The notes under the pieces were generated by a model, which was not told the DNA's origin, searched no databases, and was given only the letters and a program-made list of their open reading frames with translations. 64,000 nt of DNA from Bradyrhizobium erythrophlei. Lineage in GTDB: Bacteria > Pseudomonadota > Alphaproteobacteria > Rhizobiales > Xanthobacteraceae. The stretch covers positions 1,488,001-1,552,000 of the forward strand of contig NZ_LT670817.1 in NCBI RefSeq assembly GCF_900129425.1, in the 5' to 3' direction. Both the position numbers and the translations under genes were made by a program. This document shows, in pieces, positions 34,974-44,464 of this stretch. Within the stretch, counting starts at the first letter, position 1, and each line of letters begins with the position of its first letter.

Positions 34974-35792
34974 TCAGGATGGGACCTGCTGCTCCAGCGC
35001 CTTGGCGATGGAGCGCAAATCCTGCCACGACAGCCGCTTGTAGGACGGCGAGCGCAGCAAATAGGCCGGATGGAAAGTGGCGAGCGCGCGAATCACCCGG
35101 GTGCCGGTGTCGTAGTCGAACCAACGCCCACGGGTTTTCATGATGCCCTCGCGCGTCGACAGCAGTGTCTGGGTTGAGGGATTGCCGAGCGTCACCAGCA
35201 CATCCGGGTTTACCAGTTCGATTTGCCGCTGGATAAACGGCAGGCAGATCTGCGTCTCCTGCGGCGTCGGCGTGCGGTTGCCGGGCGGCCGCCATGGAAT
35301 GACATTGGCGATGTAGGCGCTGGTGCGGTCCAGCCCGATCGCTCCAATCATCCGGTCGAGCAACTTGCCGGAACGTCCGACGAACGGCAGCCCCTCGAGG
35401 TCTTCTTCGCGTCCTGGGGCCTCGCCGACGAACATGATGCGCGCCTGCGGGTTGCCGTCGGCGAACACCAGCCGCGTGGCGGTCGATTTCAGCGCGCAGC
35501 CGTCGAATTTTTCCAGCAGTTCGCGCAGCACTTCCAGCGTCGGCGCGGTCCGCGCGGCTTCCCGGGCCGAATGGATCGCTGCCTCCGGCGCCGGCGCCGT
35601 ATCGCCGCGCAGGGTCGGGACCGCAGCCGGAATGGTCCTGACCGGTTGGGACAGCGGCGCTTCGCTTGCTACGGGGAGGATCACAGGATCGGACAGCCGG
35701 TCGACCGGCTCATCGCCCAGCGCACAGTCGACTCCGGCCTCCAGATAAAAGGCCAGCAATTGCCGAACGGTTGGGGTGCTGTCAGGCGTCAT
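34974..35792 (-). CDS. Family 4-type uracil-DNA glycosylase
   Basis: 272 residues. Motif 1 reads FVGEAPGREEDLEGLPFVGRSGKLLDRM and the late motif HPAYLLRSPSYKR matches family 4. The enzyme removes uracil from DNA. The iron-sulfur cluster of family 4 normally uses four cysteines including an N-terminal CxxC; here I see only Cys in FDGCALK, QICLPF and an early DCALG, so the cluster may be altered or absent. An N-terminal extension of about 80 residues is low-complexity. Confidence 0.88.
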   Translation of the reverse strand: MTPDSTPTVRQLLAFYLEAGVDCALGDEPVDRLSDPVILPVASEAPLSQPVRTIPAAVPTLRGDTAPAPEAAIHSAREAARTAPTLEVLRELLEKFDGCALKSTATRLVFADGNPQARIMFVGEAPGREEDLEGLPFVGRSGKLLDRMIGAIGLDRTSAYIANVIPWRPPGNRTPTPQETQICLPFIQRQIELVNPDVLVTLGNPSTQTLLSTREGIMKTRGRWFDYDTGTRVIRALATFHPAYLLRSPSYKRLSWQDLRSIAKALEQQVPS

Positions 35793-35822
35793 GGCGGGAT
35801 ATCAGGGGCATTTCGTTATTCT

Positions 35823-35950
35823 AGAGCGGATCGCACTGCAGCGAAACGCCCGACTGGGCATTTCCATGGTTGTTCTCAGGCGAAAAATCGGAAACATACG
35901 ACCTGCCGGGCGCGATCGGCAGGAATGGGGACCGGTTTTGCGCCCGAAAT
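35823..35950. repeat. Dispersed repeat, type F (copy 1)
   Basis: Begins CTAGAGCGGATCGCACTGCA and ends GGGGACCGGTTTTGCGCCCG. I recall closely similar sequences scattered in Bradyrhizobium genomes (from memory). It occupies the gap between the UDG and ETF-QO genes, where both promoters should lie. Confidence 0.45.
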
Positions 35951-36041
35951 TATAACAAGGGCGCATGATCGTCATCGCCAAACGCTCGCAGTTTGGCGGG
36001 TCATGCATTGGAAACTTTCTCGACCGGGCTGAGAGCAGATC

Positions 36042-37700
36042 ATGAGCACCGAAGAATTGCCGCCGCGTGAATCCATGGAATTCGACGTCGTGATCGTCGG
36101 CGCCGGGCCCTCCGGGCTGGCCGCGGCGATCCGGCTGAAGCAGCTCAACGCCGATCTCACCATTGTCGTGGTGGAGAAGGGGTCCGAAGTCGGCGCGCAT
36201 ATTTTGTCCGGCGCGGTGATCGATCCGGTGTCGCTCGACAAACTGATTCCGGATTGGCGCGAGGACGCCGATTGCCCGCTGAAAACGCAGGTCAAGACGG
36301 ATAAGTTCTACTGGATGACGGCGGGCTCCGCGATCCCGCTGCCGGCGATCGCGATGCCGCCGCTGATGAACAATCACCACTGCTATATCGGCTCGCTCGG
36401 CAATGTGTGCCGCTGGCTGGCGCGCAAGGCGGAGGCGCTCGGCGTCGAGATTTATCCGGGCTTCGCGGCGGTCGAAGTGCTCAGCGATGACAAGGGCGCG
36501 GTGCGCGGCATCGCCACCGGCGACATGGGCGTCGCCAAGGACGGTTCGCACAAGTCGTCCTATACGCGCGGCATGGAACTGCTCGGCAAATACACGCTGT
36601 TCGCCGAAGGCGCGCGCGGCAGCCTGACCAAGCAGCTGATCGCGAAATTTTCCCTCGACGCGGGCAGCGAACCGCCCAAATTCGGCATCGGGCTGAAGGA
36701 AGTCTGGCAGGTCGAGCCCTCGAAGCACCAGAAAGGCCTGATCCAGCATTCGTTCGGCTGGCCGCTCGACAATTCGACCGGCGGCGGCTCGTTCCTCTAT
36801 CATTACGACGACAATCTGGTGGCGGTCGGATTCGTCGTGCATCTCAACTACGACGACCCGTATCTGTCGCCGTTTGACGAATTCCAGCGCTTCAAGACCC
36901 ATCCCTCGATCCGCCCGCTGTTCGAAGGCGGCAAGCGCCTCGCTTACGGCGCGCGCGCCATCACCGAGGGCGGTTATCAGTCGGTGCCGCGTCTGAGTTT
37001 TGCCGGCGGCGCGCTGATCGGCTGCGCGGCCGGTTTTGTCAACGTGCCGCGCATCAAGGGCGTCCATAACGCCGTTGGCAGCGGCATGCTCGCGGCCGAA
37101 CACCTCAACGCGGCGCTCGGCGCGGGCCGCGCCAACGATGAACTGGTCGAATACGAGAATGCATGGCGAGGTTCGGCGGTCGGCAAGGACCTGTACCCGG
37201 TTCGCAACGTCAAGCCGCTGTGGTCGAAGTTCGGCACCGTCATCGGCGTGATGCTCGGCGGCATCGACATGTGGTGCAATACGCTCGGGTTCTCGCTGTT
37301 CGGAACCCAGTCGCATGCCAAGCCCGACCGCAAGACGCTCGATCCGGCCAAAGCCCACGCGCCGATCGCGCCGGTCAAGCCGGACGGCAAGATCACCTTC
37401 GACCGGTTGTCGTCAGTGTTCCTGTCCAATACCAATCACGAAGAGGACCAGCCGGTTCATCTGAAGGTCGCCGACATGAACCTGCAGAAGACATCCGAGC
37501 ACGATGTCTATGCCGGCCCCTCCAACCGCTATTGCCCGGCCGGCGTCTATGAATGGGTCGAGGAGACGACCGGGCCGCGTTTTGTCATCAACGCCCAGAA
37601 CTGCGTCCACTGCAAAACTTGCGACGTGAAGGATCCGAACGGCAACATCACCTGGGTCCCGCCGGAGGGGGGTGGCGGGCCCAATTATGAGGCGATGTGA
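36042..37700 (+). CDS. Electron transfer flavoprotein-ubiquinone oxidoreductase
   Basis: 552 residues. FAD motif VIVGAGPSGLAAAIRL near the N terminus and a C-terminal 4Fe-4S site with CPAGVYEWVEE and NCVHCKTCDVKDP (four cysteines). The enzyme passes electrons from ETF, fed by acyl-CoA and other dehydrogenases, to ubiquinone at the membrane. Length matches the family (about 550). Single gene; etfAB are not in the window. Confidence 0.96.
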   Translation: MSTEELPPRESMEFDVVIVGAGPSGLAAAIRLKQLNADLTIVVVEKGSEVGAHILSGAVIDPVSLDKLIPDWREDADCPLKTQVKTDKFYWMTAGSAIPLPAIAMPPLMNNHHCYIGSLGNVCRWLARKAEALGVEIYPGFAAVEVLSDDKGAVRGIATGDMGVAKDGSHKSSYTRGMELLGKYTLFAEGARGSLTKQLIAKFSLDAGSEPPKFGIGLKEVWQVEPSKHQKGLIQHSFGWPLDNSTGGGSFLYHYDDNLVAVGFVVHLNYDDPYLSPFDEFQRFKTHPSIRPLFEGGKRLAYGARAITEGGYQSVPRLSFAGGALIGCAAGFVNVPRIKGVHNAVGSGMLAAEHLNAALGAGRANDELVEYENAWRGSAVGKDLYPVRNVKPLWSKFGTVIGVMLGGIDMWCNTLGFSLFGTQSHAKPDRKTLDPAKAHAPIAPVKPDGKITFDRLSSVFLSNTNHEEDQPVHLKVADMNLQKTSEHDVYAGPSNRYCPAGVYEWVEETTGPRFVINAQNCVHCKTCDVKDPNGNITWVPPEGGGGPNYEAM

Positions 37701-38053
37701 CCACGATTGCGTGAATTGGTGCGCGCTCCCTGGCGGTTTCGGGCGAAGTGGACACCGGTTGGCGGGAAGAAAAAGCGTTAAGGCAAGAAACCAGGGCGCC
37801 GTTCCGATTTCGATCGGAAGGGTGCTCCGGTGCGGTCCCGGCCACGATACCGCCACACTGGAAGCGTTTTGAGGCAAGGCTGGCGGGATCGGACCCATCC
37901 GGGCCTTTCCCTCCGATCGATTCGCCACCCCGTATCCTTGCGGTTGAACGCCAAACGCGGCATTGTCTCCTCTCTTGATGCCGCCGATCGGGTCCGCATT
38001 CGAGATTGATCGTAAAGATCCTGCCGTAAATCCCTGGAGCTAGGCGAACCCTG
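37701..38053. other. Intergenic region with a type F repeat (copy 2)
   Basis: 353 bases. 37737-37826 holds GAAGTGGACACCGGTTGGCG and a hairpin TTCCGAT-TTC-GATCGGAA, a dispersed repeat type related to the one at 35823-35950. The remainder (37827-38053) has no gene I can support and should include the promoter of the TPR gene; CCTGGAGC precedes that ATG. Confidence 0.45.
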
Positions 38054-39835
38054 ATGTTTTCCATTCGTTTCAATCGCTGGACGATCGCTGCATTCGCCTT
38101 CACCGCGCTGGCCGTGCCCGGCACGCTTTCGGCGCAGACGCCCGATCATCCGTCCGACAACTCGGCGCAGTTTCCCAACAGCCACGATCTGAGATCGCTG
38201 ACGATGTCGGGCAGCTATCTGGCCGCCCGCCATGCCAGCGTGGAGCGTGACGCCAGTTCGGCGGCCGCCTTCTATCGCTCGGCGCTCCGCACCGATCCGA
38301 AGAACAACGAGTTGCTCGATCGCGCGTTCATCTCATCGCTCGCCGATGGCGACATCGACGAGGCGGTGAAGCTCGCCGACCGCATCCTGACGCTGGACAA
38401 GTCCAATCGCGTGGCGCGGCTGGTGATCGGCGTGCGCGACCTGAAGCTGAAGAAATATGCCGCCGCGCAGCTCAACATCAACCAGTCGATTCGCGGGCCG
38501 ATCACCGATCTGGTGGCGACGCTGTTGTCGGGGTGGGCCAGCTATGGCGCCGGCGACACCAAAACGGCGGTCGCCAACATCGACAAGCTGACCGGTCCGG
38601 AATGGTATCCGATCTTCAAGGACCTGCACTCCGGCATGATCCTCGAACTCGCGGGCAAGGAAAAGGACGCCGGCGTGCGCCTCGAGCGGGCCTACAAGCT
38701 CGACGATTCCATGCTGCGGGTGGCCGACGACTATGCGCGCTGGCTGACGCGCAACAAGGACGATGCCGCCGCGACCGCGGTCTATGAGGCGTTCGACAAG
38801 AAGCTGCCGCGGCATCCGCTGGTACTGGAAGACCTGCGCGAAACCAGGGCCGGCAAGAAGATGCCGCCACTGGTGGATTCGGCGCAGACCGGCGCCGCCG
38901 AGGCACTTTACGGCATCGGCGCGACGCTGACCCGGCGCGGCGGCGAGGATCTTGCGCTGGTCTATTTGCAGCTCTCGCTCTATCTCGCCCCCAATCACCC
39001 GCTGGCGCTGTTGTCGCTGGCCGATCTCTACGAGTCGGTGAAGAAGCCGGCGATGGCGATCAAGGTCTACGAGCGCATGCCGGCGAGTTCGCCGCTGAAG
39101 CGCAATGCGCAGATTCAGCTCGCGACCAACCTCGACGCCGCCGACCGCAGCGAGGAAGCGATCAAGATCCTCAAGGGCGTCACCGCGGAAGATCCCAAGG
39201 ATGTCGAAGCCATCATGGCGCTCGGCAACATCGAACGCGGCCGCAAGAAGTTCGCCGACTGCACCCAGACCTACGCCCAGGGCATCGCGGCGATGCCGGA
39301 CGCGAACGACAAGGGCAACTGGGTCTATTACTATTACCGCGGCATCTGCGAGGAGCGCTCCAAGCAGTGGAACAAGGCGGAAGCCGATATGCGCAAGGCG
39401 CTCGATCTGCAGCCCGAGCAGCCCCATGTGCTGAACTATCTCGGCTATTCGTGGATCGATCAGGGCATCAATCTCGACGAAGGCATGAAGATGATCAAGC
39501 GCGCCGTCGACCAGCGCCCGGACGACGGCTACATCGTGGACTCGCTGGGTTGGGCCTATTACCGCATCGGCAATTACGACGACGCGGTGAAAAACCTCGA
39601 GCGCGCGATCGACCTGAAGCCGGAAGATCCGACCATCAACGACCATCTCGGCGACGCCTATTGGCGCGTCGGCCGCACGCTGGAAGCCAAATTCCAGTGG
39701 GCCCATGCCCGCGACCTCAAACCCGAGCCGGAAGACCTGCCGAAGATCGAAGCCAAGATCGCAAACGGCCTCCCCGACGACACCTCGTCGGCGGCCTCCG
39801 CGGACAAGAAAAAAGAAGACGGCAAGGGCGGCTGA
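38054..39835 (+). CDS. Exported tetratricopeptide-repeat protein
   Basis: 593 residues. Signal peptide (FNRWTIAAFAFTALAVPGTLSAQ, cleavage near 30). At least ten helical TPR units follow, clearest near the C terminus (PEQPHVLNYLGYSWIDQG, DGYIVDSLGWAYYRIGNYDDA, DPTINDHLGDAYWRVGRTLEA). TPR arrays are protein-binding scaffolds; this layout is conserved in Rhizobiales beside ispE. A charged KKKEDGKGG tail ends the protein. Specific partners unknown. 20 bases separate it from ispE. Confidence 0.88.
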   Translation: MFSIRFNRWTIAAFAFTALAVPGTLSAQTPDHPSDNSAQFPNSHDLRSLTMSGSYLAARHASVERDASSAAAFYRSALRTDPKNNELLDRAFISSLADGDIDEAVKLADRILTLDKSNRVARLVIGVRDLKLKKYAAAQLNINQSIRGPITDLVATLLSGWASYGAGDTKTAVANIDKLTGPEWYPIFKDLHSGMILELAGKEKDAGVRLERAYKLDDSMLRVADDYARWLTRNKDDAAATAVYEAFDKKLPRHPLVLEDLRETRAGKKMPPLVDSAQTGAAEALYGIGATLTRRGGEDLALVYLQLSLYLAPNHPLALLSLADLYESVKKPAMAIKVYERMPASSPLKRNAQIQLATNLDAADRSEEAIKILKGVTAEDPKDVEAIMALGNIERGRKKFADCTQTYAQGIAAMPDANDKGNWVYYYYRGICEERSKQWNKAEADMRKALDLQPEQPHVLNYLGYSWIDQGINLDEGMKMIKRAVDQRPDDGYIVDSLGWAYYRIGNYDDAVKNLERAIDLKPEDPTINDHLGDAYWRVGRTLEAKFQWAHARDLKPEPEDLPKIEAKIANGLPDDTSSAASADKKKEDGKGG

Positions 39836-39855
39836 TCGAAGGGGATTGCTCGCCA

Positions 39856-40740
39856 ATGCTAGCGCTGACTGAGGACGGGCGGGCCAAGGTCAACCTGACC
39901 CTGCGGGTGGTTGGGCGCCGCGTCGACGGCTATCACGACCTCGAAAGCGTGGTGGCGTTCGCCGACTGCGCCGACCGCCTGAGTCTCGCGGACGGTCCCG
40001 AACTCCGTCTCACGACCACCGGGCCGCTTGCGGAAGCCTGTGGCGAGACCGTCGACAATCTTGTGTTCAAGGCCGCGCAATTGCTCGGCGATCGCGTTGC
40101 CGATCTGCGGCTCGGCGAGTTCACGCTCGACAAGGTGCTGCCGGTCGCAGCCGGAATCGGCGGCGGTTCGGCGGACGCCGCCGCGGCGCTGCGACTATTG
40201 GCGCGGGCCAACGGTCTTGCCATCGACGACACCCGCCTGCTCGAGGTCGCGCAGTTGACCGGCGCCGACGTCCCGGTGTGCCTCGCCTCGCGTGCCTGCG
40301 TGATGACCGGCGTCGGCGAAACGCTGTTGCCGCTCACCTTGCCGAAAATGCCGTGCGTGCTGGTCAATCCGCGCATTCCCGTGGCGACCAAGGACGTGTT
40401 TCGGGCGCTGGGCCTGCGCAACGGCGAACTGCTGGTCGGCGCCAGCGACGTGATCCGCGCGCCCGCCTGGCCGGAAGCGGGCTCCTCGGTCGAAGACTGG
40501 GTGGAAATGCTTGCGGCCAGTTCCAACGACCTCGAAGCGCCGGCGACGCGCATTCAGCCCGTGATCGGCGACGTGATCTCGGCGCTCAGCGCCACCAACG
40601 GGGCCTGGCTGGTGCGGATGTCGGGCTCGGGCGCCACCTGCTTTGCGATCTTTGAAAACACCGCGGACGCGCAGCGCGCGGCGCAGAAAATTCAGCTCAA
40701 CCATCCGCAATGGTGGGTGCATGCGGGGCTGCTGAGCTAG
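39856..40740 (+). CDS. ispE: 4-diphosphocytidyl-2-C-methyl-D-erythritol kinase
   Basis: 294 residues from ATG 39856. Start ALTEDGRAKVNLTLRVVGRR and the GHMP ATP loop PVAAGIGGGSADAAAALRLL are diagnostic. It phosphorylates CDP-methylerythritol in the MEP isoprenoid pathway. Convergent with the polyprenyl diphosphate synthase gene, which uses products of the same pathway. The preceding TPR gene ends 20 bases upstream. Confidence 0.95.
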   Translation: MLALTEDGRAKVNLTLRVVGRRVDGYHDLESVVAFADCADRLSLADGPELRLTTTGPLAEACGETVDNLVFKAAQLLGDRVADLRLGEFTLDKVLPVAAGIGGGSADAAAALRLLARANGLAIDDTRLLEVAQLTGADVPVCLASRACVMTGVGETLLPLTLPKMPCVLVNPRIPVATKDVFRALGLRNGELLVGASDVIRAPAWPEAGSSVEDWVEMLAASSNDLEAPATRIQPVIGDVISALSATNGAWLVRMSGSGATCFAIFENTADAQRAAQKIQLNHPQWWVHAGLLS

Positions 40741-40753
40741 GGCGATAGAGTCC

Positions 40754-40839
40754 GTTATGCCCGGGCTTGTCCCGGGCATCCACGTCTTTACAGAGTTCAT
40801 AAGAATACGTGGATGGCCGGGACAAGCCCGGCCATGACG
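40754..40839. repeat. Family A palindromic repeat, copy 5
   Basis: Arms ATGCCCGGGCTTGTCCCGGG and GGCCGGGACAAGCCCGGCCA around ATCCACGTCTT / ATACGTGGAT. Lies between the convergent ispE and polyprenyl synthase genes, where it could end both transcripts. Confidence 0.85.
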
Positions 40840-40846
40840 GATTTCG

Positions 40847-41857
40847 CTAATGCGACCGCGCCAGGCAGAAGGCCACCACCTGCTCAAGCGCGGTCTTCAT
40901 CGCGGAGGCCGGGAACAGCGCCAGCGCGTCGACCGCCATCGCGCCGTAATGCTGGGCGCGGTTGAGGGTGTCCTCGAGCGCGCGATGCTTGGTCATCAGG
41001 CCGATGGCGTGATCGAGATCGCCGTCGCCGATCTCTCCCCGCTCCAGCGCCCTGATCCAGAAGCCGCGCTCGATATCGTTGCCGCGGCGGAACGCCAGCA
41101 CCACCGGCAGCGTGATCTTGCCCTCGCGGAAATCGTCGCCGATGTTCTTGCCGAGTTTTGCAGCTTTGCCGCCGTAGTCGAGCACGTCGTCGACGAGCTG
41201 GAAAGCGATGCCGAGATTCATGCCGACCGAGCGGCATGCGGTCTGTTCGGCCTTGCGCCGGTTGGCGATGACCGGGCCGACCTCGCAGGCCGCCGCGAAC
41301 AGCTCGGCGGTCTTGCCGCGGATCACAGCGAGATATTCGTCCTCGGTGGTGGCGGTGTTCTTCGCCGCCGCCAGCTGCATCACCTCGCCCTCGGCAATGG
41401 TCGCCGCGGCAGACGATAGAATGTCGAGCGCGCGCAGCGAGCCGACCTCGACCATCATGCGAAACGCCTGCCCGAGCAGGAAGTCGCCGACCAGAACGCT
41501 GGCCTCGTTGCCCCACAGCATCCGCGCCGACAGCTTGCCGCGCCGCAATTCACTTTCGTCGACCACGTCGTCATGCAGCAGGGTGGCGGTATGCATGAAC
41601 TCGACCGAGGCCGCGAGCTTGATATGACCATCGCCGGAATAGCCGGTGAGGCTGGCCATCGCCAGCGTCAGCATCGGACGCAGCCGCTTCCCCCCTGAGG
41701 AAATCAGGTGGTTGGCGACCTCGGGGATCATGGTGACTTCCGAGCCGGTCCGCGACAGGATCGTCGCGTTGACGCGCTCCATATCGGCGGCGACAAGCCC
41801 GACCAGCTCATCGATCGAAGCGCTTGCTGGGCTCTCGAAGGGAACAATAACCGCCAC
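40847..41857 (-). CDS. Polyprenyl (octaprenyl/decaprenyl) diphosphate synthase
   Basis: 336 residues from GTG 41857, preceded by GTGGAGACC; the open frame to 41938 lacks a ribosome site. First aspartate motif LLHDDVVDES (Asp96, Asp97, Asp100) and second QLVDDVLDYGG (Asp223, Asp224, Asp227). It makes the long side chain of ubiquinone; in Rhizobiales the product is usually C50. Divergent from the DUF2007 gene. Confidence 0.94.
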   Translation of the reverse strand: MAVIVPFESPASASIDELVGLVAADMERVNATILSRTGSEVTMIPEVANHLISSGGKRLRPMLTLAMASLTGYSGDGHIKLAASVEFMHTATLLHDDVVDESELRRGKLSARMLWGNEASVLVGDFLLGQAFRMMVEVGSLRALDILSSAAATIAEGEVMQLAAAKNTATTEDEYLAVIRGKTAELFAAACEVGPVIANRRKAEQTACRSVGMNLGIAFQLVDDVLDYGGKAAKLGKNIGDDFREGKITLPVVLAFRRGNDIERGFWIRALERGEIGDGDLDHAIGLMTKHRALEDTLNRAQHYGAMAVDALALFPASAMKTALEQVVAFCLARSH

Positions 41858-41991
41858 GCTGGTCTCCACTTTTGCCCAATTCGCTCTATCCTTGGTTATA
41901 ACAATAGAAAGTGCGAGGGAACGCGGCAAGGGCATCAAGCCGTTGACACGCCTTCCCGGCGCTCACGGCAGGTCGGCAAAGGAGAACCCAA

Positions 41992-42219
41992 TTGCGGGAA
42001 TTGGTCCGGACCAACGACATGGTGCTGGTTTCGGCGGTCGGCGCGCTGCTCGATGGCGCCAACATCCATCATCTGGTGCTGGATCAGAATATGAGCATCA
42101 TCGAAGGCTCGCTCGGAGTCCTGCCGCGCCGGATTCTGGTCCATGACGACGATAACCGGCAGGCGCGTCAGCTCCTGGCCGATGCCGGCCTCGCCCACGA
42201 ATTGCGGGCCGATGACTGA
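41992..42219 (+). CDS. DUF2007 small protein
   Basis: 75 residues from TTG 41992, supported by AAAGGAGAACCCAA just upstream; no ATG gives a good start. The DUF2007 fold is recognised in RTNDMVLVSAVGALLDGANIHHLVLDQ...GVLPRRILVHDDD. Members are suggested to be small signal or ligand-binding proteins; no function is proven. The stop overlaps the methyltransferase start by eight bases, so translation is coupled. Confidence 0.85.
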   Translation: MRELVRTNDMVLVSAVGALLDGANIHHLVLDQNMSIIEGSLGVLPRRILVHDDDNRQARQLLADAGLAHELRADD

Positions 42220-42976
42220 TTCCGGCGAATTTACCGAGGATGCGTTTCTCGGCGGCCAGCTGCGGCTGCGGCAGCGAAAGTCGGGTCACCGCGCCGGCCA
42301 CGACGCCATGCTGCTGGCGGCAGCGACACCGGCGCGTTCAGGCGATCGGGTGGTTGATTTCGGCGCCGGTGTCGGCGCCGCCGGTCTCGCGGTCGCCAGA
42401 CGCGTGGCCGGAATCGAACTAGCTCTGGTTGAGATCGACCAGGGGCTTGCGGATCTCGCCCGCGGCAACGCCGCCGCGAATGCGATCGCGGCCGATGTGA
42501 TCGTGCTGGACGTGACATCCACCGCCGCGGCCTTTGCAGCAGCTGGGCTGTCGCCCGATGGCGTCGACGTCGTCCTGATGAATCCGCCGTTCAACGATCC
42601 GGCCCGGCATCGCGCCTCGCCGGACAAGACCCGCGAGCTGGCGCACGTGGCCACAGTTGCGACGCTTGAAAGCTGGATTCACGCGGGCCGCCGAATTCTG
42701 AAATCCGGCGGCGTCCTCAGTTTGATCTGGCGCGCGGACGGCCTCGTCGAGCTGTTGGCGGCGCTCGACCGCGGCTTCGGCAGCCTCGCCATTCTGCCGG
42801 TCCATAGCGACGCGGCGACACCGGCGATTCGCGTGCTGATTTGCGCTATCAAGGGTGGAAAGGCGCCGACCCGAATGCATGCGGCGCTGCTGCTCAAAGA
42901 TGAGTCAGGAGTGCCTAATAAACAGGTGCAGGAAATTCTCGCCGGGAAGGGGGTATTGCCGCTGGCAATACCCTGA
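42212..42976 (+). CDS. tRNA1(Val) adenine-N6 methyltransferase-like protein (TrmN6/YfiC type)
   Basis: 254 residues from ATG 42212. SAM motif VVDFGAGVGAAGLA (47-60) and catalytic NPPF (124-127), the signature of N6-adenine or glutamine methylation. The closest well-studied relatives methylate A37 of tRNA-Val. Overlap with the DUF2007 gene indicates a two-gene operon, whose order is familiar from other Rhizobiales. Confidence 0.85.
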   Translation: MTDSGEFTEDAFLGGQLRLRQRKSGHRAGHDAMLLAAATPARSGDRVVDFGAGVGAAGLAVARRVAGIELALVEIDQGLADLARGNAAANAIAADVIVLDVTSTAAAFAAAGLSPDGVDVVLMNPPFNDPARHRASPDKTRELAHVATVATLESWIHAGRRILKSGGVLSLIWRADGLVELLAALDRGFGSLAILPVHSDAATPAIRVLICAIKGGKAPTRMHAALLLKDESGVPNKQVQEILAGKGVLPLAIP

Positions 42977-43012
42977 CGTCCGCTCAATCGCCCTGGCTTT
43001 GAGCGCAGCCGG

Positions 43013-43111
43013 TTATTGCGGAAGCGTTTTGGAGGGTTGTTTCGGCCCCGAAGTGAAATGAACAGCGGTCAAAAGCGTACCGATCAGTGCCATCAGCAGG
43101 TAGATCTTCAT
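43013..43111 (-). CDS. Very small membrane or secreted protein (32 residues)
   Basis: A 33-codon frame with a strong ribosome site (GGAGAAAGAC then ATG). One hydrophobic segment, YLLMALIGTLLTAVHF, is followed by a short basic tail ending QPSKTLPQ. It lies between the methyltransferase and the divergent S49 peptidase. No family is recognised. The good start and full-length hydrophobic helix favour a real gene. Confidence 0.5.
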   Translation of the reverse strand: MKIYLLMALIGTLLTAVHFTSGPKQPSKTLPQ

Positions 43112-43220
43112 GTCTTTCTCCGCTGCGCCCTTGCAGTCTGTTAAAGACCGCGATGCAAAAGGCGTTCCACCGCTTCAATGACATGCGCGTGATAAGATAC
43201 AGTTAATTCGGGGTAACAGT

Positions 43221-44132
43221 ATGACGGAACAAATGGATATTCGTGGGCGATGGCCGGGCCTGTTCGACAGGCTGATGGGATTCCTTCCGGCGCGGCTGCG
43301 GCGTGGAACCGCGGTGGTGCCCGTGGTGAGACTGTCCGGCGTGATCGGTGCGGTGACGCCGCTGCGGCCGGGCATGTCGCTTGCCGGCATCGCCAGGACG
43401 CTCGAGCGTGCCTTTGCCACCAGGAACGCCAAGGCGATCGCGCTGGTGATCAACTCGCCCGGCGGATCGCCGGTGCAGTCGCGCCAGATCTATTTGCGGA
43501 TCAGGCAGCTCGCGGCGGAAAAGAAACTGCCGGTGCTGGTATTCGTCGAGGATGTCGCGGCATCCGGCGGCTACATGATCGCCTGCGCGGGCGACGAGAT
43601 TTTCTGCGATCCGTCCTCGATCCTTGGCTCGATCGGCGTGGTCGGCGGCACCTTCGGATTTCAGGAGCTGATCAAAAGGATCGGTGTCGAACGGCGGCTG
43701 TATACGGCGGGCGCGCACAAGGCGATGCTCGATCCGTTCCTGCCCGAAAACCCTGATGACGTCGCGCGCGTCAAGGCGCTCCAGCGCGAGATCCACGCCA
43801 TCTTCATCGCGCTGGTGAAGCAAAGCCGGGGCGCGCGGTTGAAGGGCGCCGACGATGTGCTGTTCACCGGCGAATATTGGGCCGGAGAAACGTCGGTGTC
43901 GCTGGGCCTCGCCGATGCCATCGCCGATCTGCGCTCGACGCTGCGCGCGCGCTACGGCGACAAGGTGCTGACCCCGGTGATCGCGCCGGCGACGGGATTG
44001 TTGTCGGGCCTGCTCGGCCGCAAATCGGCCGGTGCGGGAACCCTGACCTCGCTGGACGGCCTGGCGGGTCTGCCCGATGAGGTAATTTCGGCGCTGGAGA
44101 CCCGGGCAATTTGGGCGAAATTCGGGTTTTAG
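43221..44132 (+). CDS. Signal peptide peptidase SppA-like S49 peptidase
   Basis: 303 residues. Ser115 in VAASGGYMIACAGD is the nucleophile and Lys167 in GAHKAMLDP the likely general base, the SppA dyad; INSPGGSPVQS and GSIGVVGG are also conserved. Short, single-domain form. No membrane anchor is obvious at the N terminus, unlike many SppA proteins, so it may be cytoplasmic or anchored differently. It degrades cleaved signal peptides or other membrane peptides. Confidence 0.9.
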   Translation: MTEQMDIRGRWPGLFDRLMGFLPARLRRGTAVVPVVRLSGVIGAVTPLRPGMSLAGIARTLERAFATRNAKAIALVINSPGGSPVQSRQIYLRIRQLAAEKKLPVLVFVEDVAASGGYMIACAGDEIFCDPSSILGSIGVVGGTFGFQELIKRIGVERRLYTAGAHKAMLDPFLPENPDDVARVKALQREIHAIFIALVKQSRGARLKGADDVLFTGEYWAGETSVSLGLADAIADLRSTLRARYGDKVLTPVIAPATGLLSGLLGRKSAGAGTLTSLDGLAGLPDEVISALETRAIWAKFGF

Positions 44133-44228
44133 GGGCGGCGGTTATGCCATTTGGTTGAGTTGCGGGTTGGGTCGGCTTGCGCAACAATATGTAACGGGGC
44201 GTGACGCATAAACGACAAGGATCGACCG

Positions 44229-44420
44229 ATGCCGCCGCTGATCGCATTCGCGGGCGCCCTGGGTGGACTGGCCGTGGTCCGCTGGGCCTACCGGACAGCC
44301 GTGAGGGTCAACAGGGAATTGGAAGAGGCTCGCCTTGCGCGGGTCGCCGAAGCCGCCAGATCGAACGAAATTCCGACGCTTCGGCGGGACCCCAGCACCG
44401 GCGCCTATCGTCCGGGCTGA
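44229..44420 (+). CDS. Small membrane-anchored protein of unknown function
   Basis: 63 residues. One N-terminal hydrophobic helix (LIAFAGALGGLAVVRWAY) then a charged helix (RVNRELEEARLARVAEAAR) and a tail TLRRDPSTGAYRPG. AAGGATCGACCG precedes the ATG. Similar short proteins occur widely in Rhizobiales as unknowns. It follows the S49 peptidase by about 100 bases. Confidence 0.7.
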   Translation: MPPLIAFAGALGGLAVVRWAYRTAVRVNRELEEARLARVAEAARSNEIPTLRRDPSTGAYRPG

Positions 44421-44464
44421 TTGCTGATCCATCCCTGCGTAACGGCTTCGCCGTTATCGCTGGT

